Positions 6,593 to 14,437 of a stretch of DNA of 35,553 nt are shown one piece after another (position 1 is the stretch's first letter; each line of letters begins with the position of its first letter). The stretch comes from JBMZCV01 sp049613665 (GTDB lineage: Bacteria; Bacteroidota; Bacteroidia; Chitinophagales; UBA2359), in the NCBI GenBank assembly GCA_049613665.1, contig JBMZCV010000034.1:1-35553 (forward strand), given 5' to 3'. The notes beneath the pieces were generated by a model. The model made no database searches. It was given only the letters and a program-made list of their open reading frames with translations, and was not told where the DNA came from. The translations under genes and the position numbers were made by a program.

Positions 6593-8692
6593 ATGACAAA
6601 AAAGATTACAAACCTCCTTTTGTTTTTTTTAGGAGTGTGTTTATGTATTAGTTGGAACACTTATGGACAAGTTCCCCCAAACGATTTAGAAGGAGAAGCG
6701 TTGAAAACATGGTTGAAAGCAAACTATTATGATGATTTGCACAATGAACTGACTTACTCTACTGCCCGAATGTATTTATATAATTATATTGACAATGAAA
6801 ACAACACGATAACAGATGTGTATGCTGGCTATGAAAAAGCATGGACTTATGGCGGCACAGGCACAAATCCAGCTCCTTTGAATTGTGAACACACCATTCC
6901 GCAAAGTTTGTTTAGCTCGGCTTATCCGATGCAGTCCGACTTGCATCACCTTTATCCTGTTTATAGTAGCTGGAATAGCACAAGAAATAACAATCCATTT
7001 GCCGAAATAAATGATGCCCAAACTACCAAATGGATGATTGGCAATGCCAGCCAAGCGACAAAACCTACCAATAATATTGACGCATATAGCGAGTATAGTG
7101 CTGGCAAATTTGAACCTAGAGAAGTGCATAAAGGCAATTTGGCTCGTTCTATGTTTTATTTCTATACGATGTATCCATCGCAAGCAGGCGATATAGCTTT
7201 GGTTGCTGACCCTGATATGCTGTACCAATGGCACTTAAATGACCCTGTCGATGCTACCGAGCTGCAACGAAATGCTGCTATCGAAACCTATCAAGGCACG
7301 AAAAATCCTTATATCGAAATGCCAGAATTAGTTGCACGAGCTTGGGAAGTAAGCCTTCCTACAACCGATACAACAACAACTGATACGACAACTTTAGCTG
7401 GCTTTGCTTCAAATCTTCTTATTTCGGAATACATAGAAGGAACAAGCTATAACAAATCTATTGAAATTGCTAATTTTACAGGCGAAACCGTTGATTTAAG
7501 CGTATATTCTCTTCGTAAAAATGTAAATGGCGGCAGCAATTGGTCTGGCGATTTTACACTAAGTGGCAGTTTGGTTCATGGCGATGTTTTTGTTGTTTCG
7601 CACCCATCTGCTGCTACTGTTTTGCAAAACGAAACCGATATAGCTGTTAGCGGATTAAATTTTAACGGCAATGACCCTATTGGTTTGTTTCAAAATGATG
7701 TTTTGATTGATATAGTAGGCATATTTGGAGGAGGTAGTGCTTATTTTGCAAAAGATATAACACTTGTACGAAATGCCAATATTGTTGCTCCAAATACTGC
7801 TTATACAGATACTGAATGGACGATTTTTGGCACTAATACATTTTCTAATATCGGTAGCCATGAGATGTTGTTGGAAGTAGAAGATACCACAACGACAGAG
7901 CCAACAGATACTACTGCTGTGGCGTTTGGAACAGAGCTTATCATTTCTGAATATTTTGAAGGCAGCAGTTACAACAAAGCTGTCGAACTAACCAATATGA
8001 CAAATGAAACCGTTGATTTGGAAAGCTATACTTTGCACAAACAAACAAATGGTAGTGGCAGTTGGTCATCAGGTTTGGATTTGAGCGGTGAAATATTGGC
8101 AGGAGAGTCTTTCGTGATTGCACTTAATAGTGCTGCTCCACAATTGTTGGATTTGGCAGATTTTATTTCAAACAATACAGCACTAAATTTTAATGGCAAC
8201 GACCCAATAGCTTTGGCAAAAGATGGAACATTGATTGATATTGTAGGCGATTTTGGTGCAGGAAAAAATACTTTTTTTGGCAAAGACAAAACACTTGTTC
8301 GCAAGGCTAGTATCAATAGTCCAAATTCTGCCTTTGATGAAAATGAATGGGATAGCTATCCTAAAAATACAATTGACTATTTGGGTACTCATATTTTTGG
8401 TTCGGCCAAAAATATAAAAAAACCTAATGCTCTCCAGACTGTTCAATTATATCCAAATCCGTTCGACAATTATGTAACTTTATCTTACGAATTAATACAC
8501 CAAAACGAAAATATTTCTATTCGTTTGTTTGACATTAATGGCCGCTTAGTTGAAATACTGAAAGACGAAAAAAATCTTTTTGCAGGCAAATACCAGCAAA
8601 TAATTGCTACTGAAGAATTGTCAAAAGGCATCTATTTTATTCAAATATTGACTAGCAATGGCATGAGTGCTAAACGTTTAGTGAAACAATAA
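6593..8692 (+). CDS. Secreted endonuclease I with two lamin-tail domains and a T9SS sorting domain
   Basis: A 699-residue exported nuclease. Residues 1-25 are a signal peptide ending near NTYGQ. Residues about 45-250 are an endonuclease I (EndA/NucM-type beta-beta-alpha-metal) domain: NCEHTIPQS with catalytic His100, SDLHHLYP, and the metal-site Asn128 in a WNSTRNNNPF stretch. Thr/Asp-rich linkers (about 257-267 and again near 430) separate two lamin-tail-like domains at about 269-425 and 443-600, each with LLISEY/LIISEY, NFNGNDPI and LIDIVG. Residues about 615-699 look like a type A T9SS sorting domain (LYPNPFDNYVTLSY, then GIYFIQILTSNG and a final KRLVKQ). The likely role is degradation of extracellular DNA for nutrients or biofilm remodelling. 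A terminator follows. Confidence 0.9.
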   Translation: MTKKITNLLLFFLGVCLCISWNTYGQVPPNDLEGEALKTWLKANYYDDLHNELTYSTARMYLYNYIDNENNTITDVYAGYEKAWTYGGTGTNPAPLNCEHTIPQSLFSSAYPMQSDLHHLYPVYSSWNSTRNNNPFAEINDAQTTKWMIGNASQATKPTNNIDAYSEYSAGKFEPREVHKGNLARSMFYFYTMYPSQAGDIALVADPDMLYQWHLNDPVDATELQRNAAIETYQGTKNPYIEMPELVARAWEVSLPTTDTTTTDTTTLAGFASNLLISEYIEGTSYNKSIEIANFTGETVDLSVYSLRKNVNGGSNWSGDFTLSGSLVHGDVFVVSHPSAATVLQNETDIAVSGLNFNGNDPIGLFQNDVLIDIVGIFGGGSAYFAKDITLVRNANIVAPNTAYTDTEWTIFGTNTFSNIGSHEMLLEVEDTTTTEPTDTTAVAFGTELIISEYFEGSSYNKAVELTNMTNETVDLESYTLHKQTNGSGSWSSGLDLSGEILAGESFVIALNSAAPQLLDLADFISNNTALNFNGNDPIALAKDGTLIDIVGDFGAGKNTFFGKDKTLVRKASINSPNSAFDENEWDSYPKNTIDYLGTHIFGSAKNIKKPNALQTVQLYPNPFDNYVTLSYELIHQNENISIRLFDINGRLVEILKDEKNLFAGKYQQIIATEELSKGIYFIQILTSNGMSAKRLVKQ

Positions 8693-8794
8693 AACCCTTA
8701 AAATAGCCAATATATTAATGACTGACTATTTTATGCTAAGGTATTGATATTAACCTTCAATTTCTTTTTAAAAAGGTTTGTTCAACTACCTATT

Positions 8795-8843
8795 ACAAAA
8801 CTTCTATTTTTTATTAAAACAAGAAATAGAAGTTTTGTTTTGT
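8795..8843 (+). terminator. Terminator of the endonuclease gene
   Basis: ACAAAACTTCTATTT and AAATAGAAGTTTTGT form a perfect 15-bp stem with a 14-nt loop and T-rich sequence after it, about 100 bp past the stop codon. Confidence 0.8.
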
Positions 8844-9052
8844 TTGTAGCAACCTAGCACAAAAACAAGAGATGTTAAAACGTTTTTTATTAAAAAAAAA
8901 ATATTTTTAGAGTATAAAAAACAAAAATGAATGATTTATAATTTGAATGCGTTTTAGTATGATAATCAGTTTTTTGTAAAAAAAATGTAACACTTTTTCA
9001 TTATTATATATTTTTTATAGCACTATTTTATAGCTTGATTTAGTCCATAAAC

Positions 9053-9083
9053 TTGCTATTTCAATTTATTTTGCTTAATTTTG
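9053..9083 (+). promoter_or_regulatory. Promoter of a possible small RNA / cinA leader
   Basis: TTG (9053-9055), a 20-bp spacer, and TAATTTTG (9076-9083) match the Bacteroidota promoter pattern. The predicted start of transcription is near 9090. Confidence 0.6.
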
Positions 9084-9089
9084 TATAAA

Positions 9090-9157
9090 AAAGTTAAGTA
9101 AGTATTTTGTAAGTAAGTATAATAAGAGCAAACTATCATAGTTTGCTTTTTTTTTTT
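9090..9157 (+). ncRNA. Candidate short transcript of about 65-70 nt
   Basis: The promoter at 9053-9083 is followed within about 70 bp by a terminator, leaving no room for a protein gene. The transcript would carry two direct copies of TAAGTAAGTAT (9095-9105 and 9110-9120) and then the terminator hairpin. It could be a free small RNA or a terminated leader of cinA. The evidence is architecture only; no known RNA family is recognised. Confidence 0.35.
9128..9157 (+). terminator. Strong intrinsic terminator
   Basis: GCAAACTAT-C-ATAGTTTGC is a perfect 9-bp stem followed by eleven T. There is no gene directly upstream on this strand; the nuclease has its own terminator 290 bp earlier. Confidence 0.85.
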
Positions 9158-9308
9158 GTAAAAATTAAAGCTTGGAAAATACATTTTTTTTCCACAATAT
9201 TGAAGCTTTTTTCCAAAAAAACTGTTTCAAAAAAACACTCACCCTAATAAAGTCATTTTTCAACCATAAATTTATTAAGTTTATCGTTTCAAATGTCAAT
9301 CGAAGTTG

Positions 9309-9316
9309 TAACTTTG
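9309..9316 (+). promoter_or_regulatory. Minus-7 box immediately before the cinA start
   Basis: TAACTTTG ends 4 bp before the cinA ATG. The -33 region lacks a clear TTG. If used, transcription would start at or very near the start codon, giving a leaderless or nearly leaderless mRNA. Confidence 0.5.
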
Positions 9317-9320
9317 CCGC

Positions 9321-10574
9321 ATGAAAGTTACAATCATTTCTATTGGCGATGAATTGCTCATTGGCCAAACTATAAACACAAATGCTGCTTGGATGGGCCA
9401 AAAGCTCAATGAAGCATCTATCAAAGTGTATGAAACCATTAGCATTAGCGATACTGCCGAACATATCAAAAGTAGTGTACATAAAGCCTTGCAACAATCT
9501 GATGCTGTTTTGATAACAGGTGGACTCGGTGCTACAAAAGATGATATTACCAAAAAAGCATTGGCAGATTATTTTGGTTCTAAAATGGTTTTTCACCAAG
9601 ACATTTGGGACGAACTCAAAGCTTACCTCAAAAAAAGAGGCCGTTTGCAAGTAGCAGAAAGCTTGAAAACTATTGCTATGATTCCTGACAATTGCGACTT
9701 AATACGCAATTTGCGTGGAACGGCTGCCGCTATGTGGTTTGCTCACGGAAAAAAAATAGTAGTAGCTATGCCTGGTGTGCCACACGAAATGAAAGATTTC
9801 ATGGCTAGAAGTGTTATTCCTCGCCTTCAAAAAGAATTTGAAACACCAAAAATTATTCACGAAAACCTGATGTGTTGTGGCATTGCCGAAAATGTCGTGA
9901 GCCAACGCATCGAACATATCGAAGATAATCTTCCCTCTTATATCAAAATTGCATATCTTCCCAATATGGGTATTTTGCGTGTTCGCATTTCAGCAACAGG
10001 AAACAATGCTGAGAAGTTGGCTATGGAAGTAGCCGAAGTAAAAAAGCAAATTGCAGCAATCATTGGCACAAAATACGTTTTTGGAACAAAACAAGATACC
10101 ATAGAAGAAATCATAGGCAACTTGCTGATAGCTCAAAACAAAAAAATGGCTATTGCTGAAAGTTGTACAGGTGGGCGTGTTGCCCATCAAATGACGCTAG
10201 TAGGTGGTTGTTCACGATATTTTGAAGGCAGCTTAGTTGCTTATTCCAACGATATAAAGCAAAGCTTTTTGGGTGTAAAAACAGCTACTTTGAGCCAATA
10301 TGGAGCAGTCAGTCAGCAAACCGTAGAGGAAATGGCACTTGGTACTATACAAAAATTTGATGTCGATTATGCTCTTGCCATTACAGGCATTGCAGGCCCT
10401 AGTGGTGGCACAGCCGAAAAACCTGTTGGAACAGTTTGGATTGCAGTAGCAAATCGTTCAAAAGTATATGCTAGATTGTTTACCTTTGCACGCACAAGAG
10501 ACCTAAACATATTACTTACCTCAAATGTAGCACTCAATTTACTGAGAAGACTTATTTTAGGAATGGAAGTCTAA
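9321..10574 (+). CDS. cinA: CinA: competence/damage-inducible protein, NMN deamidase
   Basis: A 417-residue full-length CinA. The N-terminal MoCF-like domain (residues 1-170) starts with IISIGDELLIGQTINTNAAW and holds TGGLGATKDDITK; in studied CinA proteins it is a COG1058-type ADP-ribose pyrophosphatase. A central linker domain (about 175-255) follows. The C-terminal domain (about 265-417) is the PncC-type NMN deamidase with AESCTGG (279-285), GSLVAYSNDIK and an ITGIAGPSGGTAEKPVGT stretch. It recycles NMN to NaMN and clears pyridine-nucleotide damage. The start ATG is fixed by the conserved N-terminus. No recA or pgsA neighbour is present. Both domains look intact. Confidence 0.95.
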   Translation: MKVTIISIGDELLIGQTINTNAAWMGQKLNEASIKVYETISISDTAEHIKSSVHKALQQSDAVLITGGLGATKDDITKKALADYFGSKMVFHQDIWDELKAYLKKRGRLQVAESLKTIAMIPDNCDLIRNLRGTAAAMWFAHGKKIVVAMPGVPHEMKDFMARSVIPRLQKEFETPKIIHENLMCCGIAENVVSQRIEHIEDNLPSYIKIAYLPNMGILRVRISATGNNAEKLAMEVAEVKKQIAAIIGTKYVFGTKQDTIEEIIGNLLIAQNKKMAIAESCTGGRVAHQMTLVGGCSRYFEGSLVAYSNDIKQSFLGVKTATLSQYGAVSQQTVEEMALGTIQKFDVDYALAITGIAGPSGGTAEKPVGTVWIAVANRSKVYARLFTFARTRDLNILLTSNVALNLLRRLILGMEV

Positions 10575-10576
10575 GC

Positions 10577-10612
10577 AACTGTTTAAATTTTATCCTTTGG
10601 CTTCTAAAAAGC
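10577..10612. repeat. Truncated MITE relic after cinA
   Basis: CAACTGTTTAAATTTTATCC, then TTTGGCTTCTAAAAAGCA, matches the left end of the complete element at 28592-28752 (GGCTGTTTAAATTCTATCC, then TTTGGCTTAAAAAAAGCA). The rest of the element is missing; the 180-bp repeat begins at the next base. Confidence 0.65.
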
Positions 10613-10791
10613 AATGGTTCGGACATTTATACCTTTTTTTATCAAAGGTTTAAACATACTATTTTTTTTAGGCTAAGGAGACCAATATTTGCAAATTTAA
10701 TGGCCTTTTGAACTGAAAAATAGTATGTTTCCCTTGCCAAAAGGTGTTTTTTATTCAACTGAAAATTGTTATAAAAAATGTCAGAACCATT
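10613..10791. repeat. 180-bp inverted-repeat element, copy 1
   Basis: The ends AATGGTTCGGACATTT (10613-10628) and AAATGTCAGAACCATT (10776-10791) are inverted repeats with one mismatch. Inside, AAACATACTATTTT (10652-10665) and AAAATAGTATGTTT (10717-10730) form a perfect 14-bp stem. A second copy (12933-13112) shares nearly all of it. The right end includes an ATG (10778) in frame with the next gene, so it creates a spurious upstream start. Confidence 0.8.
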
Positions 10792-10837
10792 GAAAAAGCA
10801 AATTCCTAAAAAAAACAAAAACAAAAGCAAAAACGAT

Positions 10838-11884
10838 ATGACAAAAGTATCTGAAAATACGACAAATCCACCTTTGAAAGCAAGAGATTTTGCGAGCAAC
10901 CAAGAAGTACGTTGGTGTCCGGGCTGTGGCGATTATTCTATTTTGAAACAATTGCAAAGCGTGTTGGCAGAAAGTGGCGTACAAAAAGAAGATGTCGCCA
11001 TTATTTCGGGCATTGGCTGTTCCTCTCGCTTTCCCTACTATGTTGATACCTATGGTATGCACTCCATTCATGGCCGAGCTCCTGCTGTTGCGTCTGGCCT
11101 TCGCATTGCCAATCCCGACTTAAATATTTGGGTAGTCACAGGCGATGGCGATGGTTTGTCTATTGGTGGCAACCATTTTATTCATGCCTTGCGTAGAAAC
11201 CTAAACCTCAATATAATGTTATTCAACAATGAGATTTATGGTCTCACAAAAGGGCAATATTCGCCTACTTCACAGCAGCACAAAATTACGAAATCTACGC
11301 CAATGGGTTCGCTTGATTATCCAATGAATCCGCTTGCCTTGGCTCTTGGTGCAAACGCTACTTTTGTGGCTCGCTCTATGGATAGAGATGCCAAACACTT
11401 GCGACGTATGCTGCACAGAAGCAATGAACATCAAGGCACTTCGCTGCTCGAAATTTACCAGAATTGCAATATTTTCAATGATGGTGCTTTTTTTGCTTTT
11501 ACCGAAAAAACGAGTAAAAAAGCAACTACAATGTTTGTAGAACACGGCAAACCGCTTGTTTTTGGCCAAAATGAAGAACTTGGCATTCGGCTAGATGGTT
11601 GGAAACCACAAATCGTAAATTTGGAAACCAGCGAATATACTTTAGCCGATTTGTGGATACATGACGAAACCGATTTGTTTAAAGCTCAAATGTTGGCACG
11701 ATTTTTTGACGACCCAAAAGCAAACGAACATTTTTTTCCTCGTCCTTTTGGCGTTTTATATGCTATCGAAAGAGATTGTTATGACGATTTGCTTCATGCA
11801 CAAGTAGCAAAAGCTGTTGAGCAAAAAGGCACAGGAGATTTAAATGCTTTGATAGCTGGCTCGCAAACATGGACGATTGCATAA
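10838..11884 (+). CDS. korB: 2-oxoacid:ferredoxin oxidoreductase, beta subunit
   Basis: TPP-binding beta subunit of a 2-oxoglutarate (or related 2-oxoacid):ferredoxin oxidoreductase, which makes acyl-CoA, CO2 and reduced ferredoxin. Numbered from ATG 10838: RWCPGCGDYSI (Cys27, Cys30), SGIGCSSRFPYY, THGRAP-like SIHGRAPAVASG, the TPP motif GDGDGLSIGGNH (102 onwards) and NNEIYGLTKGQYSPTS. The total of 348 residues is normal. The frame extends to ATG 10778, but that codon lies in the end of a 180-bp mobile-looking repeat and would add a lysine-rich leader of 20 residues; I prefer 10838. The alpha(-gamma) subunit that usually precedes it is not here; cinA and repeats lie upstream. The exact 2-oxoacid is not decided by sequence. 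Confidence 0.9.
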   Translation: MTKVSENTTNPPLKARDFASNQEVRWCPGCGDYSILKQLQSVLAESGVQKEDVAIISGIGCSSRFPYYVDTYGMHSIHGRAPAVASGLRIANPDLNIWVVTGDGDGLSIGGNHFIHALRRNLNLNIMLFNNEIYGLTKGQYSPTSQQHKITKSTPMGSLDYPMNPLALALGANATFVARSMDRDAKHLRRMLHRSNEHQGTSLLEIYQNCNIFNDGAFFAFTEKTSKKATTMFVEHGKPLVFGQNEELGIRLDGWKPQIVNLETSEYTLADLWIHDETDLFKAQMLARFFDDPKANEHFFPRPFGVLYAIERDCYDDLLHAQVAKAVEQKGTGDLNALIAGSQTWTIA

Positions 11885-11924
11885 GCGTTTTTTTTCACAA
11901 AAGAATGAGGTAAAATAACTAAAA

Positions 11925-12911
11925 TTGATAGCAAGTAACTTTCGCACTCGCATACGGCCGCAGGTTTCGCCAAAAAAAATAAGTTATCACACGCCTATAC
12001 TTTTTGTTGGCTCTTGCTTCACCGAAAATATAGGTTCAGTTGTGCAAGATTTGAAGTTTCAAACGCTTATAAATCCGCATGGCATTTTGTATAATCCTTT
12101 TTCTATTGATGAAACATTACAATCATTTTTATTGCAAAAAAAGTTTGACATCAATGATTTGCATTTTTTTAATGAAAAATATGTGAGTTTTAGACATCAT
12201 GGCCGTTTTTCAAATGCAGATTCCGAAAAATGTTTGGAGGCGATAAATGAAAGCCAAAAAAAAGCCATAGATTTTTTAGAAAAAGCCGAATTTCTTATTC
12301 TAACGTATGGCACAGCTTATGTATATGAATGGCGAGAAAATGGCGAAGTTGTAGCAAATTGTCATAAAATACCTGCTCGAAATTTTAGGCGTTTTCGTTT
12401 GAAGGTAAGCGATATTACCCAAAAAATAGGTGCGACAATTGAGGCATTGCAAGAGCGATTTCCGAAGCTAAAAATAATATTTACGCTCAGTCCAGTTCGA
12501 CATTGGAAAGATGGAGCGGCAGAAAATCAAGTAAGCAAAGCCGTTTTGCGTTTGTCTATTGAGGAACTTTGTGGGCGTTTTGCCAACACATTTTATTTTC
12601 CTGCCTACGAAATTATGATGGACGATTTGCGAGATTATCGTTTTTATGAAAGCGATATGATTCACCCCAACAAGACGGCTATTGACTATATTTGGCAACA
12701 TTTCAAAGCCTCTTTTTTGGAGGAAAAAGACGAAAAGCTGATGCAGGAAATCAAAAAAATAATGCAAGCAGCTACGCATCGGCCATTGCAGCCTAAGAGT
12801 GAGGCACATCTGAAATTTAAGCAAAAACAGTTGGCAAAAATAGCTGTTTTAGAGAAAAAATATGGTTTTTTAGATTTTGAGATACAAAAAACTAATTTTC
12901 AGACGGAATAG
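11925..12911 (+). CDS. GSCFA-domain (SGNH-like) protein
   Basis: A 328-residue protein of the GSCFA family, an SGNH/GDSL-related group common in Bacteroidota. The namesake motif is LFVGSCFTENIG (Ser30, Cys31), followed by NPHGILYNPFSI; later blocks SPVRHWKDGAAENQVSKA and SDMIHPNKTAIDYIW supply the His residues expected of an SGNH hydrolase fold. No signal peptide is visible. The start is TTG at 11925; no ATG or GTG gives a complete conserved N-terminus, and the next gene upstream ends 41 bp earlier, so it may be co-transcribed with korB. The biochemical activity of the family is poorly defined; hydrolase or esterase is inference. Confidence 0.85.
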   Translation: MIASNFRTRIRPQVSPKKISYHTPILFVGSCFTENIGSVVQDLKFQTLINPHGILYNPFSIDETLQSFLLQKKFDINDLHFFNEKYVSFRHHGRFSNADSEKCLEAINESQKKAIDFLEKAEFLILTYGTAYVYEWRENGEVVANCHKIPARNFRRFRLKVSDITQKIGATIEALQERFPKLKIIFTLSPVRHWKDGAAENQVSKAVLRLSIEELCGRFANTFYFPAYEIMMDDLRDYRFYESDMIHPNKTAIDYIWQHFKASFLEEKDEKLMQEIKKIMQAATHRPLQPKSEAHLKFKQKQLAKIAVLEKKYGFLDFEIQKTNFQTE

Positions 12912-12932
12912 CAAAATTGCTAGTGCTAAATC

Positions 12933-13112
12933 AATAGTACGAACATTTATACATTTTTTATCAAAGGCTTAAACATACTATTTTTTTAGGCTAAGGTGGC
13001 CACTATTTACAAATTTTATAGCTTTTTGAACTGGAAAATAGTATGTTTCCCTTGCCCAAAGGCGTTTTTTTTTATTCAACTGAAAAATGTTATAAAAAAT
13101 GTCAGAAGCATT
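12933..13112. repeat. 180-bp inverted-repeat element, copy 2
   Basis: Lies between the convergent GSCFA and J-domain genes. Ends AATAGTACGAACATTT and AAATGTCAGAAGCATT are diverged inverted repeats; the internal stem AAACATACTATTTT (12971-12984) / AAAATAGTATGTTT (13035-13048) is unchanged from copy 1. It may double as a terminator for both genes, as no other is visible here. Confidence 0.8.
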
Positions 13113-13125
13113 GCTGAATAAAAAT

Positions 13126-13902
13126 TTAAAAATAAGTCACTTTCAACTTATCTATTTTTTGGATAAACCAAAGTCCTTCTATTTTTTCCAAATAAAATTC
13201 TTGCACAAAATTGCCATCTTTGTGTTGCGAATCATAAGAATTGTAATCGGCTACTACTAAAGCTTCGTTTGGTTTTTCATATTTCATGTAGCAAGCAATA
13301 AGTTGCGTTTTGTAGATGCCGCCATAAGCTTTTGTAGAACCAAAACTTTCTAAAGAGCCGCTAAAAGCATCTTTCGACATACGATTGTAGGCAGCCGTAA
13401 AATCTTTGCTACCGAGTTCGGCAATCCAGGCTTTTACAAAACGTTCTGGCTCAGTTTCTTGCTTATAATTTGAAGAAGCAGATGGCGAGGAGGTAGAGTA
13501 AATTTCTTGTAGAGGACTATAAAATTGTTTTTGATAGGTGTTTCGGATATAAAACAACATCAGAATGCCAAGAAACGAAACGGCCATCACAAGCATAAAC
13601 AAAAAACGCAAGCGAGCATCTTTGTTGAGCCACTGCACAATACTATCATTAGCATTGCTAGTAGTAGGTGAGTATGACATTTGGTGAGCCGTTTCTCCAA
13701 GCTGAGAGTCGTAGCTACTCCGACTCCATGCGTCAGAAAGCACTTCATAGGCTTCATTGACGAGTTTGAATTGTTCTTCAAAAAAAGGGTCGTTATTGTT
13801 GAGGTCTGGGTGAAATTTTTTTGAGAGCTTCCGATAAGCCTCTTTTATTTCATTGATAGTAGCAGTTTTGTCGACTCCTAGTATATGGTAATAATTTTTC
13901 AT
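13126..13902 (-). CDS. Membrane-anchored J-domain protein
   Basis: A 258-residue J-domain co-chaperone-like protein. Residues 1-66 are a good J domain (NYYHILGVDKTATINEIKEA) with the HPD tripeptide in KFHPDLNN that stimulates DnaK ATPase. Residues about 98-118 (LRFLFMLVMAVSFLGILMLF) are a single membrane span. The remainder, about 150-258, is soluble: ERFVKAWIAELGSKDFTAAY resembles the start of NTF2-like/DUF4878-type folds, but I cannot assign it firmly. It lacks the Gly/Phe and zinc regions of DnaJ, so it is a specialised J protein that probably directs DnaK to the membrane. The start is ATG at 13902. A copy of the 100-bp repeat lies 20 bp upstream. Confidence 0.85.
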   Translation of the reverse strand: MKNYYHILGVDKTATINEIKEAYRKLSKKFHPDLNNNDPFFEEQFKLVNEAYEVLSDAWSRSSYDSQLGETAHQMSYSPTTSNANDSIVQWLNKDARLRFLFMLVMAVSFLGILMLFYIRNTYQKQFYSPLQEIYSTSSPSASSNYKQETEPERFVKAWIAELGSKDFTAAYNRMSKDAFSGSLESFGSTKAYGGIYKTQLIACYMKYEKPNEALVVADYNSYDSQHKDGNFVQEFYLEKIEGLWFIQKIDKLKVTYF

Positions 13903-13921
13903 GCAAAAAAAATAAGGTCGC

Positions 13922-14005
13922 TAAGTGCCAAGCACAATTTAATAAATGAACGATTTGAGCTAACGTCTTGAAAATTAGTGTGTTAGTTTCCACAATTTGT
14001 AGAGT
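13922..14005 (-). repeat. 100-bp palindrome-ended dispersed repeat, copy 4
   Basis: Minus-strand reading: AACTAACACACTAATTTTC, AAGACGTTAGCTC stem, TTTATTAAATTGTGCTTGGC, ACTTA. The palindrome end is about 20 bp from the J-domain gene start. Confidence 0.75.
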
Positions 14006-14209
14006 GTTTGGGTGCTTAATTATTGCGTTTTTTATAATGGAGTAAAAATAAGCTTATTTTTCTTTTTAAACAAAAAGAAAGAAAAATAATTGTTCATTAA
14101 TTTGTTAAAAAAATTTTTTAAGCCAAAAAAGAAAATCCTAGCAGCCTTTTATAATCAGATTAGTATATTAAACGTTTAAATAATAAAAGAATCTTAATTA
14201 ATAAGTCAA

Positions 14210-14302
14210 TAGTTTGGACATCTATACATTTTTCGAAAACCTGACAGGTTTAATAAATAACAAATAATGTAAAACTCTACAAAAAAAAATGTTTGAACCA
14301 TC
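14210..14302. repeat. Short relative of the 180-bp inverted-repeat element
   Basis: Begins ATAGTTTGGACATCTATACA and ends AAATGTTTGAACCATC, matching the two ends of the 180-bp family, but only about 93 bp long with a different middle that holds AAACCTGACAGGTTT. It looks like an internally deleted or recombinant copy. Confidence 0.6.
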
Positions 14303-14341
14303 GGCAAGTGAAACATAAGAAATAAATTGTTCACTTAAAAA

Positions 14342-14411
14342 AAAACTAACACATTGATTTTCAATATGTGAGCATCAAATCAGTGAGTATATTAAATAGT
14401 GCTTGGCACTA
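14342..14411 (+). repeat. 100-bp palindrome-ended dispersed repeat, copy 5
   Basis: Shows AACTAACACATTGATTTTC, a decayed second stem arm (ATATGTGAGCATC), and TATTAAATAGTGCTTGGCAC, then T. The palindrome ends about 27 bp before the next ATG; its GTG at 14399 is in frame and lengthens the apparent reading frame. Confidence 0.7.
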
Positions 14412-14437
14412 AGAAACAAATTACATTAATTATAATT

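Larger units (their letters stand above)
8693..9320. other. Intergenic region nuclease / cinA with a possible small transcript
   Basis: No protein gene is supported. It contains the nuclease terminator (8795-8843), a promoter (9053-9083) about 45 bp before a strong terminator (9128-9157), and a box directly before cinA (9309-9316). A further weak inverted pair, AAGCTT / AAGCTT, lies around 9168-9210. Confidence 0.6.
13903..14437. other. Divergent intergenic region J-domain gene / SPOR-like gene
   Basis: No gene is supported in 535 bp. It contains two divergent copies of the 100-bp repeat, each with its palindrome facing the adjacent start codon (13922-14005 and 14342-14411), and a short relative of the 180-bp element (14210-14302). 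A palindrome AAACCTG-A-CAGGTTT lies near 14238-14252. Confidence 0.65.

Noticed and set aside
9165..9650. 161-codon minus-strand open frame overlapping cinA
   Set aside because: Antisense to conserved cinA codons with no features of its own.
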